Part shown: positions 33,506 through 43,081 of the stretch, in pieces | Layout: every line of letters begins with the position of its first letter | Numbering within the stretch: the first letter of the stretch is position 1 | The notes under the pieces: generated by a model | Seen by the model: only the letters and a program-made list of their open reading frames with translations | What the model was told of the DNA's origin: nothing | Databases searched by the model: none | Program-made: the position numbers and the translations under genes | From: Methylophilus rhizosphaerae | GTDB lineage: Bacteria > Pseudomonadota > Gammaproteobacteria > Burkholderiales > Methylophilaceae | Length of the DNA: 64,000 bases | Assembly: GCF_900100975.1 (NCBI RefSeq) | Contig: NZ_FNFX01000001.1 | Span: 313,820-377,819 of the forward strand | Direction of reading: 5' to 3'

Positions 33506-33895
33506 CTACCAGATGGCGCAGATCACAAACAACATGGTGAAGGCCACCAGCCCAAGAACCACACGGCTGGAAAAGCGCGCTTTTTGCAGCGTGGTCATCC
33601 AGTGCACATCCATGGCCAGGTGACGGATCCCGGCATAAAAATGGTGAAAAAAAGCCCAGGCAAGTCCGGTCAGAAGTAACTTGACCGGCCACTGCTGTAG
33701 TTGCGCCGACACTGCCAGGTAGCCTTGCTCGTTACGCAATGAGAGATAAAGCGTCCATAACAATAATGGCTGTACCAGGAACAGAATCACCCCACTGGCG
33801 CGGTGCATGATCGACACCACGGCATTGATCGGTAAACGAATCGTGAATAAATTCAGATTCTTTGGGCGCTGCTTTTTCGGCTTCTGGACAATCAT
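33506..33895 (-). CDS. sdhC: Succinate dehydrogenase cytochrome b556 subunit
   Basis: This 129-residue membrane subunit has three helices. S-I-M-H-R-A-S-G is the quinone-site signature, and H-H-F-Y-A-G-I-R-H provides the heme-ligand histidine. It starts 6 bases after the malic enzyme stop, so the two genes are co-transcribed. Confidence 0.94.
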   Translation of the reverse strand: MIVQKPKKQRPKNLNLFTIRLPINAVVSIMHRASGVILFLVQPLLLWTLYLSLRNEQGYLAVSAQLQQWPVKLLLTGLAWAFFHHFYAGIRHLAMDVHWMTTLQKARFSSRVVLGLVAFTMLFVICAIW

Positions 33896-33901
33896 GCCTG
33901 C

Positions 33902-35104
33902 TTACTCGCCTTTGCTGGCTGCCTGCGCTACCGCCCCTGCGACAAATGCCATCAGGCGTGGGTCGAATGGTTTGGGGATAATGTAATCCTTGCCAAACGA
34001 CAGTGATTGCAACTGGTAGGCATCCAGCACCTGCTGCGGCACAGGCTCACGTGCCAACGCACTCAATGCGTGTGCCGCAGCCACTTTCATCTCTTCGGTA
34101 ATCTGCCTGGCCTGCGCATCCAGCGCACCGCGGAACAGATAGGGAAAACACAAGGCGTTATTCACCTGATTGGGGAAATCACTACGCCCAGTCGCCATAA
34201 TCACGTCATCGCGGACGGCGAATACCTGGCTGGGTAAAATCTCGGGATCAGGGTTCGCCAGCGCAAAAATAACCGGCCTGGCAGCCATTGAACCGACCAA
34301 CTCAGGTGGCAGGCCATTTTTGGCAGAGACGCCAATAAACACATCGGCCCCCTGCATGGCATCTGCCAGGGTTTTAACGGGGCCTGGCGCAATGGCCAGC
34401 TCGCGATTGTTGTCATGCAAATCATCGCGGCTGGTATCCAGGATACCTTTGCGATCAACCATCGTAATATCCGTTGCGCCCATACGCTTGAGTAGCCTAG
34501 CACAGGAGCAACCCGCCGCGCCCGCGCCTAAAAACACAATCCTGGCGCGGGGCAACGTTTTGCCTTGGAGATCCAGCGCATTCAGTAAGGCAGCCGCCAC
34601 AATCACGGCCGTGCCGTGCTGGTCGTCATGAAAGACCGGGATATCCAGCCGTTTTTTCAATTCGTTTTCGATGTAAAAACAGTGTGGTGCCGCAATATCT
34701 TCCAGGTTGATGCCGCCAAACGTCGGCGCAATATTCACCACCGTCTGGATAAACTCGTCCGGCGTGGCGGCATTCACTTCAATATCAAACACATCAATGC
34801 CGGCAAAACGCTTGAACAGTATTCCCTTGCCTTCCATCACCGGTTTGCCCGCCAGTGCGCCGACATTACCCAGCCCCAGCACTGCCGTGCCGTCGGTAAT
34901 CACCGCCACCAGGTTACCCTTGTTGGTGTATTTATAAGCGTTGGCCGGATCCGCTTCAATTTCACGCACTGGTGCAGCCACGCCTGGTGTATATGCCAGG
35001 GACAAATCCTGCTGTGTCGCACAAGGTTTGGACGACTCCACGCTCAGTTTCCCGGGCTTGGGAAACTGATGGTAATCCAGTGCGCGCTGCTTTAAATCGT
35101 CCAT
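33902..35104 (-). CDS. Malic enzyme, short form without phosphotransacetylase domain
   Basis: This 400-residue oxidative decarboxylase converts malate to pyruvate. It shows the Y-T-P-G-V-A-A-P-V motif, the catalytic-Lys region, the metal-binding H-D-D-Q-H-G-T-A stretch, and a Rossmann motif (F-L-G-A-G-A-A-G-C-S). NADP-type MaeB proteins of proteobacteria are usually ~760 residues with a C-terminal Pta-like domain, which is absent here. The cofactor cannot be decided. It heads the sdh operon and supplies pyruvate from succinate-derived malate. Confidence 0.93.
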   Translation of the reverse strand: MDDLKQRALDYHQFPKPGKLSVESSKPCATQQDLSLAYTPGVAAPVREIEADPANAYKYTNKGNLVAVITDGTAVLGLGNVGALAGKPVMEGKGILFKRFAGIDVFDIEVNAATPDEFIQTVVNIAPTFGGINLEDIAAPHCFYIENELKKRLDIPVFHDDQHGTAVIVAAALLNALDLQGKTLPRARIVFLGAGAAGCSCARLLKRMGATDITMVDRKGILDTSRDDLHDNNRELAIAPGPVKTLADAMQGADVFIGVSAKNGLPPELVGSMAARPVIFALANPDPEILPSQVFAVRDDVIMATGRSDFPNQVNNALCFPYLFRGALDAQARQITEEMKVAAAHALSALAREPVPQQVLDAYQLQSLSFGKDYIIPKPFDPRLMAFVAGAVAQAASKGE

Positions 35105-35179
35105 TTCCGAATCTCTTTTCTCTTAGATGTCCGTCCCACGCTCCAACAAGACTTTTCAAAATGCATTTTCAAAAGTCGC

Positions 35180-35917
35180 CTATTCCAGTTCGCTCATGTA
35201 GTGATGGTCATCCGTCAAACAGAATCCCAGCCGCCACTCCATCGGCCGGTCGCCATAGGTAAAAGATACGCGTTCCACACTCAGCAGCGGATACCCTTCC
35301 TTCAACCCCAGGGAACTGGCGACTTCTGCACTGGCCGCCACGGCCTTGATACGCTCTTCGGCGCGTATCATGCGGATGCCGAACTGGGATTCGTACATGC
35401 TGTACATGGAGCCATTACTCTCTTCCACCTTGGCGCGATTAAGCCCTTTAAACGGCGCTGCCGGCACCACAATATAGTCATAAATCAATGGACGGCCGGA
35501 AAACGTCAGCAAACGCTTTACTTCTATGGTCGTGGCGCCGGCCTTGATTTCCAGCACCTTGCCGGTATGCACATTGGCCTTGCTTTTCACGCAGGAAAGA
35601 AATTCGTTCTGCAATAGTTCCTTCTGGCCACTTTCTGCCGTCAGCCTCAGGAAACGCAACCTGACATCATCCTGGTTATGGGTGGCGACAAATGTACCCT
35701 TGCCCTGGCGGCGGATCAGGATGTTTTCAGTGGCAAGGCTATCAATCGCCTTGCGTACCGTGCCCTGGCTGACTTTATAACGCTGCGCCAGTTCGATTTC
35801 ACTCGGAATCATGTCGCCGGGCCGCCACTCCCCGCCAATCAGGCTTTGTGTCAGCAAGACTTTGATCTGGTCATATAGCGGCCGGTAACTTGGCGACCCA
35901 AACGACTTATCTACCAT
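35180..35917 (-). CDS. GntR-family regulator with UTRA effector domain
   Basis: This 245-residue HutC-subfamily protein has an N-terminal winged helix (residues ~10-75: I-P-S-E-I-E-L-A-Q-R-Y-K-V-S-Q-G-T-V-R-K-A) and a C-terminal UTRA ligand-binding domain. I start at the ATG at 35917, behind GGAG, rather than a TTG five codons upstream. It sits between the malic enzyme-sdh operon and the divergent propionyl-CoA genes and next to the palindrome at 36037-36061. That makes it the likely regulator of both arms, perhaps sensing a cluster metabolite. Confidence 0.9.
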   Translation of the reverse strand: MVDKSFGSPSYRPLYDQIKVLLTQSLIGGEWRPGDMIPSEIELAQRYKVSQGTVRKAIDSLATENILIRRQGKGTFVATHNQDDVRLRFLRLTAESGQKELLQNEFLSCVKSKANVHTGKVLEIKAGATTIEVKRLLTFSGRPLIYDYIVVPAAPFKGLNRAKVEESNGSMYSMYESQFGIRMIRAEERIKAVAASAEVASSLGLKEGYPLLSVERVSFTYGDRPMEWRLGFCLTDDHHYMSELE

Positions 35918-36036
35918 AAGTAAAAACTCCAATCAGTAAAAGTACCAGGCAACAACCGCATGAACGACATGCGGAAACCTCTTTCGTACTGCTTAATTTA
36001 TTTATATCCCAGCCTCATTATCGTGTCAACTGTTTT

Positions 36037-36093
36037 ATATCTTATATAAGACATAAGATATTTATTGACAGACATTTTTTTATCATGAATAAT
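36037..36093. promoter_or_regulatory. GntR operator candidate and plus-strand promoter
   Basis: ATATCTTAT (36037-36045) and ATAAGATAT (36053-36061) are perfect inverted arms with 7 bases between. The overlapping TCTTATATAAGA (36040-36051) is itself a perfect palindrome. Just downstream are TTGACA (36065-36070) and, after 17 bases, AATAAT (36088-36093), a plausible sigma-70 promoter for the plus-strand genes. The operator touches the upstream edge of the -35 box. Confidence 0.7.
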
Positions 36094-36123
36094 TTGCCCA
36101 ACCCTTCCAGAAAAGGAAACGCA

Positions 36124-37005
36124 ATGTCATATCCACTGAGACCCAGGCGCTCCATGCTCTACGTTCCCGGATGCAACACGCATTACCTGGATCGCGCACG
36201 CACGCTGGCAGCCGATTCAGTGATCCTGGATCTGGGTGACCCGATCCTGGTTGATGCCAAGATTCAATCACGTGACAACGTAGTACAAGCCGTGAAGCAA
36301 GGGGGTTACGGCAAACGTGAGGTGGTCATCCGCGTCAACGACCTGGACTCCATCTGGGGGCACGATGATATTAAAGCGGTCGCCACCGTCGGTGCCGATG
36401 CCATTCTGTTCCCCAATATTGAATCCCGCGAAGATGTATTGCGCGCCCAGCAATTACTGGATGACGCCGGTGGCAAAGATGTCCCCATGATGGTCATGAT
36501 AGAAAGCCCGCTCGCAGTATTGAATGTCAAGGAAATTGCCGCCGCCTCCGAACGCGTGATCTGTATGGTGATGGCGACCTCAGACTTGATTTCCCAGCTG
36601 CATGCGCGCGTCACGCACGAGCGCTCGGCTATCCTGACCTCACTTTCGCTGGTGATCCTGGCGGCGCGTGCATATGGCAAAGGCGTGATTGACGGTATTA
36701 CCAGCGACTTCAAGAACATGCATTCGTTTGAATATGCCTGCCGCCTCGGGCGAGATATCGGTATGGATGGCAAATCGCTGGTGCATCCGGCACAGATTGC
36801 CTATTGCAATGATGCCTATACACCACAACGGGCCGAAGTGGCACATGCCCGGCTGATTATCAAGGCGCTCAAAGAAGCCAACGAAGCCGGCCATGGCACG
36901 GTTGTCGTCAATGACAAACTGGTGGAACATCATCACATCAAGGCCGCACAGCGCCTGATCCGGCTGGCTGAAGCCATCAGCGAACTGGAAGAAGAGTTTA
37001 TTTAA
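36124..37005 (+). CDS. HpcH/CitE-family lyase with altered metal-site motif
   Basis: This 293-residue protein starts at the ATG at 36124 behind AAAGGAAAC; an in-frame ATG at 36085 lies inside the promoter. The family start R-R-S-M-L-Y-V-P-G is present, as are M-I-E-S-P-L-A-V (metal Glu) and A-T-S-D-L (metal Asp). The usual D-L-E-D-A/G segment reads D-L-G-D-P, so the conserved Glu of that motif is missing. It is first in the plus-strand operon before the mesaconyl-CoA hydratase-like gene, as malyl-CoA lyase genes often are. The altered motif makes the reaction uncertain. Confidence 0.82.
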   Translation: MSYPLRPRRSMLYVPGCNTHYLDRARTLAADSVILDLGDPILVDAKIQSRDNVVQAVKQGGYGKREVVIRVNDLDSIWGHDDIKAVATVGADAILFPNIESREDVLRAQQLLDDAGGKDVPMMVMIESPLAVLNVKEIAAASERVICMVMATSDLISQLHARVTHERSAILTSLSLVILAARAYGKGVIDGITSDFKNMHSFEYACRLGRDIGMDGKSLVHPAQIAYCNDAYTPQRAEVAHARLIIKALKEANEAGHGTVVVNDKLVEHHHIKAAQRLIRLAEAISELEEEFI

Positions 37006-37027
37006 AGACACAGCAAAGGAGCTTGCC

Positions 37028-38086
37028 ATGCAAAACAAAATCCATGCGGGTCATTTCTTTGAAGACTTCAAACTGCACGAAGTCATCCATCACGCCACGC
37101 CACGCACCATTACGGCCGGCGATTGTTCGCTGTACATTGCCCTGACCGGTGCCCGCAATCCGCTGCATTGCAGCGAACCACTGGCCCGGTCACTGGGTTA
37201 TCCTTCGGCACCGGTCGATGATTTGCTGGCCTTTCATATCGCGTTTGGCAAAACCGTGCCGGATATTTCAGTCAATGCCATTGCCAACCTGGGCTATGCC
37301 GATATGCGTTTCCTGCAACCGGTCTATGTCGGCGACACACTGGCTACTTCCAGTGAAGTCATCGGCCTGAAACAGAATTCCAGCGGTAAAAGCGGTGTGG
37401 TCTGGGTGCATTCCACCACCGTCAACCAGCATCAGCAACCGGTCTTAAGCTGGGTACGCTGGGTCATGGTGCATAAAAAGAACCAGGATGCGCCAGCACC
37501 AGACACCGTGATACCGGAACTGCCTGAATTTGTCGCGCCGGAATTGCTTTCCGTCCCCGCGCATTTCACCATGCAACCCACACTGGCGGCGGCTACCGGC
37601 GGCCAGTACTGGTGGGAGGATTACGCAGTAGATGAATGCATGCGTCACCCGTCCGGCCTGACCATTAATGAGAGTGACCACACCATGGCAACGCACCTGT
37701 ACCAGAACAATGCGCGCCTGCACTTTGATGCGCACCTGATGAAAAGCACGCCGCAAGGCCAGTGCCTGGTCTATGGCGGCGTCATCATGTCCGCCTGCAA
37801 GGCACTCAGTTATGAAGGCCTGGAAAATGCCATTGCCATCCTGGCGATTAATGGTGGCAGCCACGCCAATCCCAGTTATGCCGGTGACACCATTTACTGC
37901 ATGACCAAGGTACTGGACAAGTGGGCCCTGCCCCATCCCGGCCTCGGTGCCTTGCGCCTGCGCATGGTCGGCGTCAAAAATATCCCGCCCGCCACACTGG
38001 AAAACATCAAAACCGCGCAGGGCTACCATCCGCACGTAGTGCTCGATCTCGATTACACCGTTCTTATTCCACGCAAAGGAAATTAA
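37028..38086 (+). CDS. Mesaconyl-CoA hydratase-like double-hotdog protein
   Basis: This 352-residue MaoC-family protein has two hotdog halves (~1-155 and ~185-350). The first half (T-A-G-D-C-S-L-Y-I-A-L-T-G-A-R, then S-A-P-V-D-D-L-L-A-F-H) and N-L-G-Y-A-D-M-R-F match the mesaconyl-CoA hydratase (beta-methylmalyl-CoA dehydratase) family as I recall it from the ethylmalonyl-CoA and 3-hydroxypropionate pathways. It lies 22 bases after the CitE-like gene and 3 bases before the next. It would interconvert beta-methylmalyl-CoA and mesaconyl-CoA. Confidence 0.8.
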   Translation: MQNKIHAGHFFEDFKLHEVIHHATPRTITAGDCSLYIALTGARNPLHCSEPLARSLGYPSAPVDDLLAFHIAFGKTVPDISVNAIANLGYADMRFLQPVYVGDTLATSSEVIGLKQNSSGKSGVVWVHSTTVNQHQQPVLSWVRWVMVHKKNQDAPAPDTVIPELPEFVAPELLSVPAHFTMQPTLAAATGGQYWWEDYAVDECMRHPSGLTINESDHTMATHLYQNNARLHFDAHLMKSTPQGQCLVYGGVIMSACKALSYEGLENAIAILAINGGSHANPSYAGDTIYCMTKVLDKWALPHPGLGALRLRMVGVKNIPPATLENIKTAQGYHPHVVLDLDYTVLIPRKGN

Positions 38087-38089
38087 ACC

Positions 38090-39094
38090 ATGGCAGTCCA
38101 TCCCAACCAGGCACTTTTTGGTGGCGAAAAACCTTTCCGGGTCATTCCGGCCTGCGAGCATTTTGCCGGTAGTGAGAAACTGATGCTGAAAGCGCTGTCA
38201 CTGCAGGATTCCGCCAGCCCGAACGGGATAGGTGCGGTATTCGATGTCACCTGTGACTGTGAAGACGGCGCGGCCAGCGGGCAGGAACAGGCGCACGCCG
38301 AGATGATTGTCCGCGTGCTGAACTCCGACGCCAACCAATACAAAATGGCCGGCGCACGTATCCATGACTACACGCATCCGCACTGGAAACAGGATATCGA
38401 CATCCTGGTAGGAGGTGCCGGGAATGTACTAAGTTACATCACCATCCCGAAATGCACTGATATTGCCCAGGCACGTGAAATGATTGCCTATATCCAGCAA
38501 ATAGCCAGGCAGCATGGCATTTCCCGCGAAATCCCGGTACATCTCCTGATCGAAACCCACGGTGCCTTGCGGCAGGTGCATGAGATTGCACAACTGCCAT
38601 GGTTGCAGGTGCTGGATTTCGGCCTGATGGATTTTGTCAGCGCCCACCACGGTGCCATCCCGGCCAGTGCCATGCGTAGTCCGGGGCAATTCGAGCACAA
38701 GCTGCTGGCGCGTGCCAAAACTGAAGTGGTCGCCGCTGCCCTGGCGAATGGCCTGATTCCGGCCCACAACGTGACGCTGGACCTGAAAAATGCCGAAGTG
38801 ACCTACGGCGATGCTTTCCATGCCCGCAACGAATTTGGCTTTATGCGCATGTGGAGCATTTACCCAACGCAGATACAGGCCATTGTCGATGCCATGAAAC
38901 CTAATTTTGATGAAGTGACGGATGCCGCCAATATCTTGCTGGCCGCACAAGCCGCCGACTGGGGGCCGATCCAGTATGCCGGTGAACTGCACGACCGCGC
39001 CACTTACCGTTATTTCTGGGAAGTATTGCAGAAAGCCCGGCAAACCGGCGTTGCCATGCCGCAAGAGGCTAAACAGGCTTTCTTTTCCGTTTGA
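38090..39094 (+). CDS. HpcH/HpaI aldolase/citrate-lyase family protein, second type
   Basis: This 334-residue protein has intact metal-site elements: C-D-C-E-D-G-A, L-I-E-T-H-G and D-F-G-L-M-D-F. This subtype is commonly encoded next to sdh and gntR genes in betaproteobacteria such as Burkholderia, in agreement with its place here. It probably acts on a malyl-, methylmalyl- or citramalyl-CoA-type ester, but no substrate is established for this subtype that I can name. It is coupled to the preceding gene. Confidence 0.82.
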   Translation: MAVHPNQALFGGEKPFRVIPACEHFAGSEKLMLKALSLQDSASPNGIGAVFDVTCDCEDGAASGQEQAHAEMIVRVLNSDANQYKMAGARIHDYTHPHWKQDIDILVGGAGNVLSYITIPKCTDIAQAREMIAYIQQIARQHGISREIPVHLLIETHGALRQVHEIAQLPWLQVLDFGLMDFVSAHHGAIPASAMRSPGQFEHKLLARAKTEVVAAALANGLIPAHNVTLDLKNAEVTYGDAFHARNEFGFMRMWSIYPTQIQAIVDAMKPNFDEVTDAANILLAAQAADWGPIQYAGELHDRATYRYFWEVLQKARQTGVAMPQEAKQAFFSV

Positions 39095-39096
39095 TA

Positions 39097-39183
39097 TTAA
39101 CCGCCGATAAACGCAGATGCACGCAGATAAAAATATAAGATCAATGACTTATTTTTATCTTGTTTGAAAATATCGGCGGTTAA
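39097..39183. repeat. Inverted interspersed repeat with inner hairpin
   Basis: TTAACCGCCGATAAACGCAG and following bases (39097-39129) pair with TATCGGCGGTTAA (39171-39183). Inside, GATAAAAATATAAG and CTTATTTTTATC form a second stem. It starts just after the preceding gene's stop codon, so it may serve as its transcript end. Confidence 0.75.
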
Positions 39184-39210
39184 ATAGAATTTAATTTTAA
39201 AAGGCTCACC

Positions 39211-40089
39211 ATGCAATCATCCAACACCCCAGGCGCGCGTTTCCGCACGGCGCTGGCAGCTGAACAGCCACTGCAAATCATAGGTGCGATTAATGCCTAT
39301 CACGCCATGCTGGCCACACAATCCGGCTTCAAAGCCATCTATTTATCTGGTGGCGGGGTTGCCGCCGGCTCACTGGGACTGCCTGACCTGGGTATTTCCA
39401 GCCTCGAAGATGTACTGGTCGATGTACGCCGCATCACCGATGCCGTGGATACGCCGTTGCTGGTGGATATTGATACCGGTTTTGGCGGTGCGTTCAATAT
39501 TGCGCGCACCATCAAAAGTGTTGCCAAGGCAGGCGCAGCAGCCGTACATATTGAAGACCAGGTCAGCGCCAAACGCTGTGGACACCGCCCCAACAAGGCG
39601 ATTGTCAGCCTGGATGAAATGGTGGACCGCATCAAAGCTGCGGTAGATGCCAAGCCTTACGATGACTTTGTTGTCATGGCACGCACTGACGCACTGGCGG
39701 TAGAAGGCCTGCAATCGGCGATTGACCGTGCCTGCGCCTGCGTAGAAGCCGGTGCCGACATGATTTTTCCCGAAGCAATGACGGAATTGGCCATGTACCG
39801 GCAGTTTGTCGATGCCGTCAAGGTACCGGTGCTGGCCAATATCACTGAATTCGGTGCCACGCCTTTATTCACGGTGGATGAACTGGCCACTGCCGGTGTC
39901 GGCATGGCGTTATACCCATTGTCTGCCTTCCGCGCCATGAACCAGGCAGCCCTCAAGGTATATCAGGGCGTACGCAAGGATGGCACCCAGAAAAACGTGC
40001 TGGATCTGATGCAGACACGTGCTGATCTATATGAGCACCTCGGTTATCACGCCTTTGAACAGAAACTAGACGCGCTGTATAAAAAATAA
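39211..40089 (+). CDS. prpB: 2-methylisocitrate lyase
   Basis: This 292-residue isocitrate-lyase-superfamily enzyme (E. coli PrpB 296) splits 2-methylisocitrate into pyruvate and succinate. The catalytic motif K-R-C-G-H and the metal-binding D-I-D-T-G-F-G region are present, with the typical L-S-G-G-G-V-A near the start. It is the first of prpBCD, separated from prpC by 31 bases. Confidence 0.97.
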   Translation: MQSSNTPGARFRTALAAEQPLQIIGAINAYHAMLATQSGFKAIYLSGGGVAAGSLGLPDLGISSLEDVLVDVRRITDAVDTPLLVDIDTGFGGAFNIARTIKSVAKAGAAAVHIEDQVSAKRCGHRPNKAIVSLDEMVDRIKAAVDAKPYDDFVVMARTDALAVEGLQSAIDRACACVEAGADMIFPEAMTELAMYRQFVDAVKVPVLANITEFGATPLFTVDELATAGVGMALYPLSAFRAMNQAALKVYQGVRKDGTQKNVLDLMQTRADLYEHLGYHAFEQKLDALYKK

Positions 40090-40120
40090 GCGCACGCGAC
40101 CAGAAACAAGGAGGTTTGTC

Positions 40121-41290
40121 ATGAATACCACCACTGATCCTACTACCCCCGTCACTGAAGCTCCCAAACGCAAAAAAGGCGTGGCTTTGGCAGGCGTGGC
40201 TGCAGGGACCACGGCCATTTGTACCGTGGGTCATAGCGGTAATGACTTGCATTACCGTGGTTACGATATCATCGAACTGGCAAAACACGCTACGTTCGAA
40301 GAAGTCGCTTATTTGCTGATACACGGCGAGCTGCCCACCCGGCCACAACTCACCGCCTATCATCAAAAGCTCAAAAAGCTGCGCGGCCTGCCCAGTGCAC
40401 TTAAAACCGTACTGGAACAGATTCCTGCCAATGCGCATCCCATGGATGTGATGCGCACGGGTTGCTCCATGCTGGGGACACTGGAACCGGAAGCTGTTGA
40501 CCGCAATACAGCGGGTGCGCAAGCACTGGGTGACCGCCTGATTGCGTGTTTCGGATCTATCCTCATTTACTGGTACCACTTCAGCCATCGAGGTGCCCGC
40601 ATTGACGTAGAAACTGACGATGACTCGATTGCAGCACACTTCCTGCATATATTGCATGGCAAGAAACCATCCGAGCTGCATATCAAGGCCATGAACACTT
40701 CACTGGTGCTCTACGCCGAGCACGAGTTCAACGCGTCTACTTTCACCTCACGCGTCATTGCCGGGACCTTGTCTGACCTGTATTCCTGCATCACCGGCGC
40801 CATTGGTGCCCTGCGTGGCCCCAAACACGGTGGCGCCAACGAGGCGGCAATGGAAATTATCGAGCGCTACCAGGATCCGGATGAGGCTGAAGCCGACATC
40901 CGGGCCCGTATGGCACGCAAGGAAATCATTATCGGCTTTGGCCATCCGGTCTACACCATTGCCGACCCGCGTAATGAGTCGATTAAAGCTGTCAGCAAAT
41001 CATTGTGTGAAGATGCCGGCAATATGCAACTGTTTGATATCTCGGCCCGGATTGAAGAAATCATGTGGCATGAGAAAAAAATGTTCCCTAATCTCGACTG
41101 GTACAGTGCTTCCAGCTATCACATGATGGGCATCCCGACCGGCATGTTCACGCCTATCTTCGTGATCTCACGCACTACCGGCTGGGTGGCGCATGCGATT
41201 GAGCAACGCGTAGACAACAAGATTATCCGTCCAAACGCTGAATATAATGGCCCGGATAACAGGCCATTCATTTCACTGGATAACCGATAA
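40121..41290 (+). CDS. prpC: 2-methylcitrate synthase
   Basis: This 389-residue citrate-synthase-family enzyme condenses propionyl-CoA with oxaloacetate. Typical features are G-L-A-G-V-A-A-G-like start ([10 protein letters not shown]), S-H-R-G-A-R, the catalytic His in F-G-H-P-V-Y, and the C-terminal [10 protein letters not shown]. An AAGGAGG ribosome-binding site lies 9 bases upstream. Length and position behind prpB favour methylcitrate synthase over GltA. Confidence 0.95.
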   Translation: MNTTTDPTTPVTEAPKRKKGVALAGVAAGTTAICTVGHSGNDLHYRGYDIIELAKHATFEEVAYLLIHGELPTRPQLTAYHQKLKKLRGLPSALKTVLEQIPANAHPMDVMRTGCSMLGTLEPEAVDRNTAGAQALGDRLIACFGSILIYWYHFSHRGARIDVETDDDSIAAHFLHILHGKKPSELHIKAMNTSLVLYAEHEFNASTFTSRVIAGTLSDLYSCITGAIGALRGPKHGGANEAAMEIIERYQDPDEAEADIRARMARKEIIIGFGHPVYTIADPRNESIKAVSKSLCEDAGNMQLFDISARIEEIMWHEKKMFPNLDWYSASSYHMMGIPTGMFTPIFVISRTTGWVAHAIEQRVDNKIIRPNAEYNGPDNRPFISLDNR

Positions 41291-41298
41291 AAAGCCAT

Positions 41299-41447
41299 TT
41301 AACCGCCGATGAACACAGATAAACGCAGATAAAACCATCTCAAAACCACTGCAAAATCAAAGTGCCAATGTTGACTCCACGCAAAACAAAAGCCACTGCT
41401 TAAAAAGCAGGATAGATTTATCGGCGTTTATCTGTGTTCATCGGCGG
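41299..41447. repeat. Inverted pair of interspersed repeats between prpC and prpD
   Basis: TTAACCGCCGATGAACACAG and following bases (41299-41331) are mirrored at 41418-41447 (TGTGTTCATCGGCGG), almost base for base. The 86-base spacer has no ORF. It fills most of the 199-base gap inside the prp operon. Confidence 0.85.
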
Positions 41448-41489
41448 ACAAAAATATTTCTCACTATTCACAAGGACTGCAACTACATC

Positions 41490-42950
41490 ATGTCATCACA
41501 TATTTCCAACGTACGCCCCGATCCAGATCAGGTCATCGTCGATATTGCCAACTATGTAGCAGATTTTGAAATTAACTCCACCGAGGCCTACGATACGGCC
41601 CGCAACTGTCTGATAGATACGCTGGGCTGTGGTTTTGAAGCGCTGGATTACCAGGCCTGTACCAAATTACTGGGGCCGGTGATTGCTGGTACGGTAGTAC
41701 CAAATGGCGCCAAAGTGCCAGGTACCTCTTACCAGCTGGATCCTATCCTGGCAGCCTTCAACATTGGCGCCATGATCCGCTGGCTGGACTTCAACGACAC
41801 CTGGCTGGCAGCTGAATGGGGCCACCCTTCTGACAACCTGGGCGGTATCCTGGCCTCTGCCGATTATATATCGCGTAAAAACGTGGCCGAAGGCAAAGCG
41901 CCGCTGACCATGAAAGAGGTGCTCACCGCCATGATCAAGGCACATGAAATCCAGGGGGTGCTGGCACTGGAAAACAGCTTTAACCGTGTGGGCCTGGACC
42001 ATGTCATCCTGGTCAAGATCGCATCTACGGCTGTGGTGACCAAATTATTAGGTGGTCACAGGCAAGATATTATCAACGCCGTTTCTAACGCGTTTGTTGA
42101 TGGCCAAAGCCTGCGCACCTACCGCCACAGTCCCAATACGGGTTCACGTAAATCGTGGGCTGCAGGTGACGCCACCTCTCGCGCCGTCCGCCTGGCCTGG
42201 ATGACACTGCAAGGTGAAATGGGTTATCCAAGCGCGCTGACGGCGAAGACCTGGGGCTTTTATGATGTGCTGTTCAAAGGCAATGCCTTCAAGTTCCAGC
42301 GCCCTTACGGCAGTTACGTGATGGAGCAGGTATTGTTCAAAATCTCCTTCCCGGCAGAATTCCATGCACAAACGGCCGTGGAATGTGCGTTCCAGCTCAA
42401 CAAGGAAGTGGGTAATCGCCTGCAATCGCTGGATGATATCGCCAATATCGAGAAAATCGTCATCACCACCCATGAATCGGCGATTCGCATTATCGATAAA
42501 ACCGGCCCGATGAATAACCCGGCTGACCGCGACCACTGTATTCAATACATGGCTGCCGTCGGCCTGCTCAAAGGCAGCCTGACTGCACTGGACTACGAAG
42601 ACGAAGCCGCCGCAGATCCACGCATTGATGCGTTACGCGAGAAAATGGCCTGCGTAGAGAAAGCCGAATATACACGTGACTACCTGGATCCGGAAAAACG
42701 CTCGATTGCCAACGCAATCCAGATTTTCTTTAAAGATGGTTCACAATCCAGCAATATCGCCGTGGAATACCCGATCGGCCATCGCCGTCGCCGTGGCGAA
42801 GGCATTCCGGAACTGGTAAAGAAATTCAAAACCAATCTGGCACGCCGCTTCGATGCGACCAGGCAAGCCGAGATTCTGGCCTTGTGCCAGGATCAGCACA
42901 CACTGGAATCAACGCCGGTGCATGTATTTGTTGATATGCTCGCCGTCTAG
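41490..42950 (+). CDS. prpD: 2-methylcitrate dehydratase
   Basis: This 486-residue MmgE/PrpD-family enzyme (E. coli PrpD 483) shows [12 protein letters not shown] near the start, W-L-D-F-N-D-T-W, and [10 protein letters not shown]. It dehydrates 2-methylcitrate to 2-methylaconitate. It completes the methylcitrate cycle with prpC, prpB and acnB. Confidence 0.97.
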   Translation: MSSHISNVRPDPDQVIVDIANYVADFEINSTEAYDTARNCLIDTLGCGFEALDYQACTKLLGPVIAGTVVPNGAKVPGTSYQLDPILAAFNIGAMIRWLDFNDTWLAAEWGHPSDNLGGILASADYISRKNVAEGKAPLTMKEVLTAMIKAHEIQGVLALENSFNRVGLDHVILVKIASTAVVTKLLGGHRQDIINAVSNAFVDGQSLRTYRHSPNTGSRKSWAAGDATSRAVRLAWMTLQGEMGYPSALTAKTWGFYDVLFKGNAFKFQRPYGSYVMEQVLFKISFPAEFHAQTAVECAFQLNKEVGNRLQSLDDIANIEKIVITTHESAIRIIDKTGPMNNPADRDHCIQYMAAVGLLKGSLTALDYEDEAAADPRIDALREKMACVEKAEYTRDYLDPEKRSIANAIQIFFKDGSQSSNIAVEYPIGHRRRRGEGIPELVKKFKTNLARRFDATRQAEILALCQDQHTLESTPVHVFVDMLAV

Positions 42951-42970
42951 CCTGGCGACTGGTGACCCTT

Positions 42971-42988
42971 AGGCACCGTCAGGTGCCT
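42971..42988 (+). other. Hairpin after prpD
   Basis: AGGCACCGTCAGGTGCCT is a 7-bp stem (AGGCACC/GGTGCCT) without a following T-run, 20 bases after the prpD stop. It may protect the transcript's 3' end before the true terminator at 43034-43060. Confidence 0.45.
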
Positions 42989-43033
42989 TGCTGATTACCC
43001 AGTTCACATATTGTCCCGCGCAGGTAACAGTAT

Positions 43034-43060
43034 AAAAAAAGCGCCTGACGGCGCTTTTTT
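43034..43060. terminator. Bidirectional terminator between prpD and pgl
   Basis: AAAAAAAGCGCC, TGAC, GGCGCTTTTTT has a GC stem with A and T runs on both sides. It can end prpD (plus) and pgl (minus). Confidence 0.88.
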
Positions 43061-43081
43061 GTTGACCCTCGGGATATTGGG

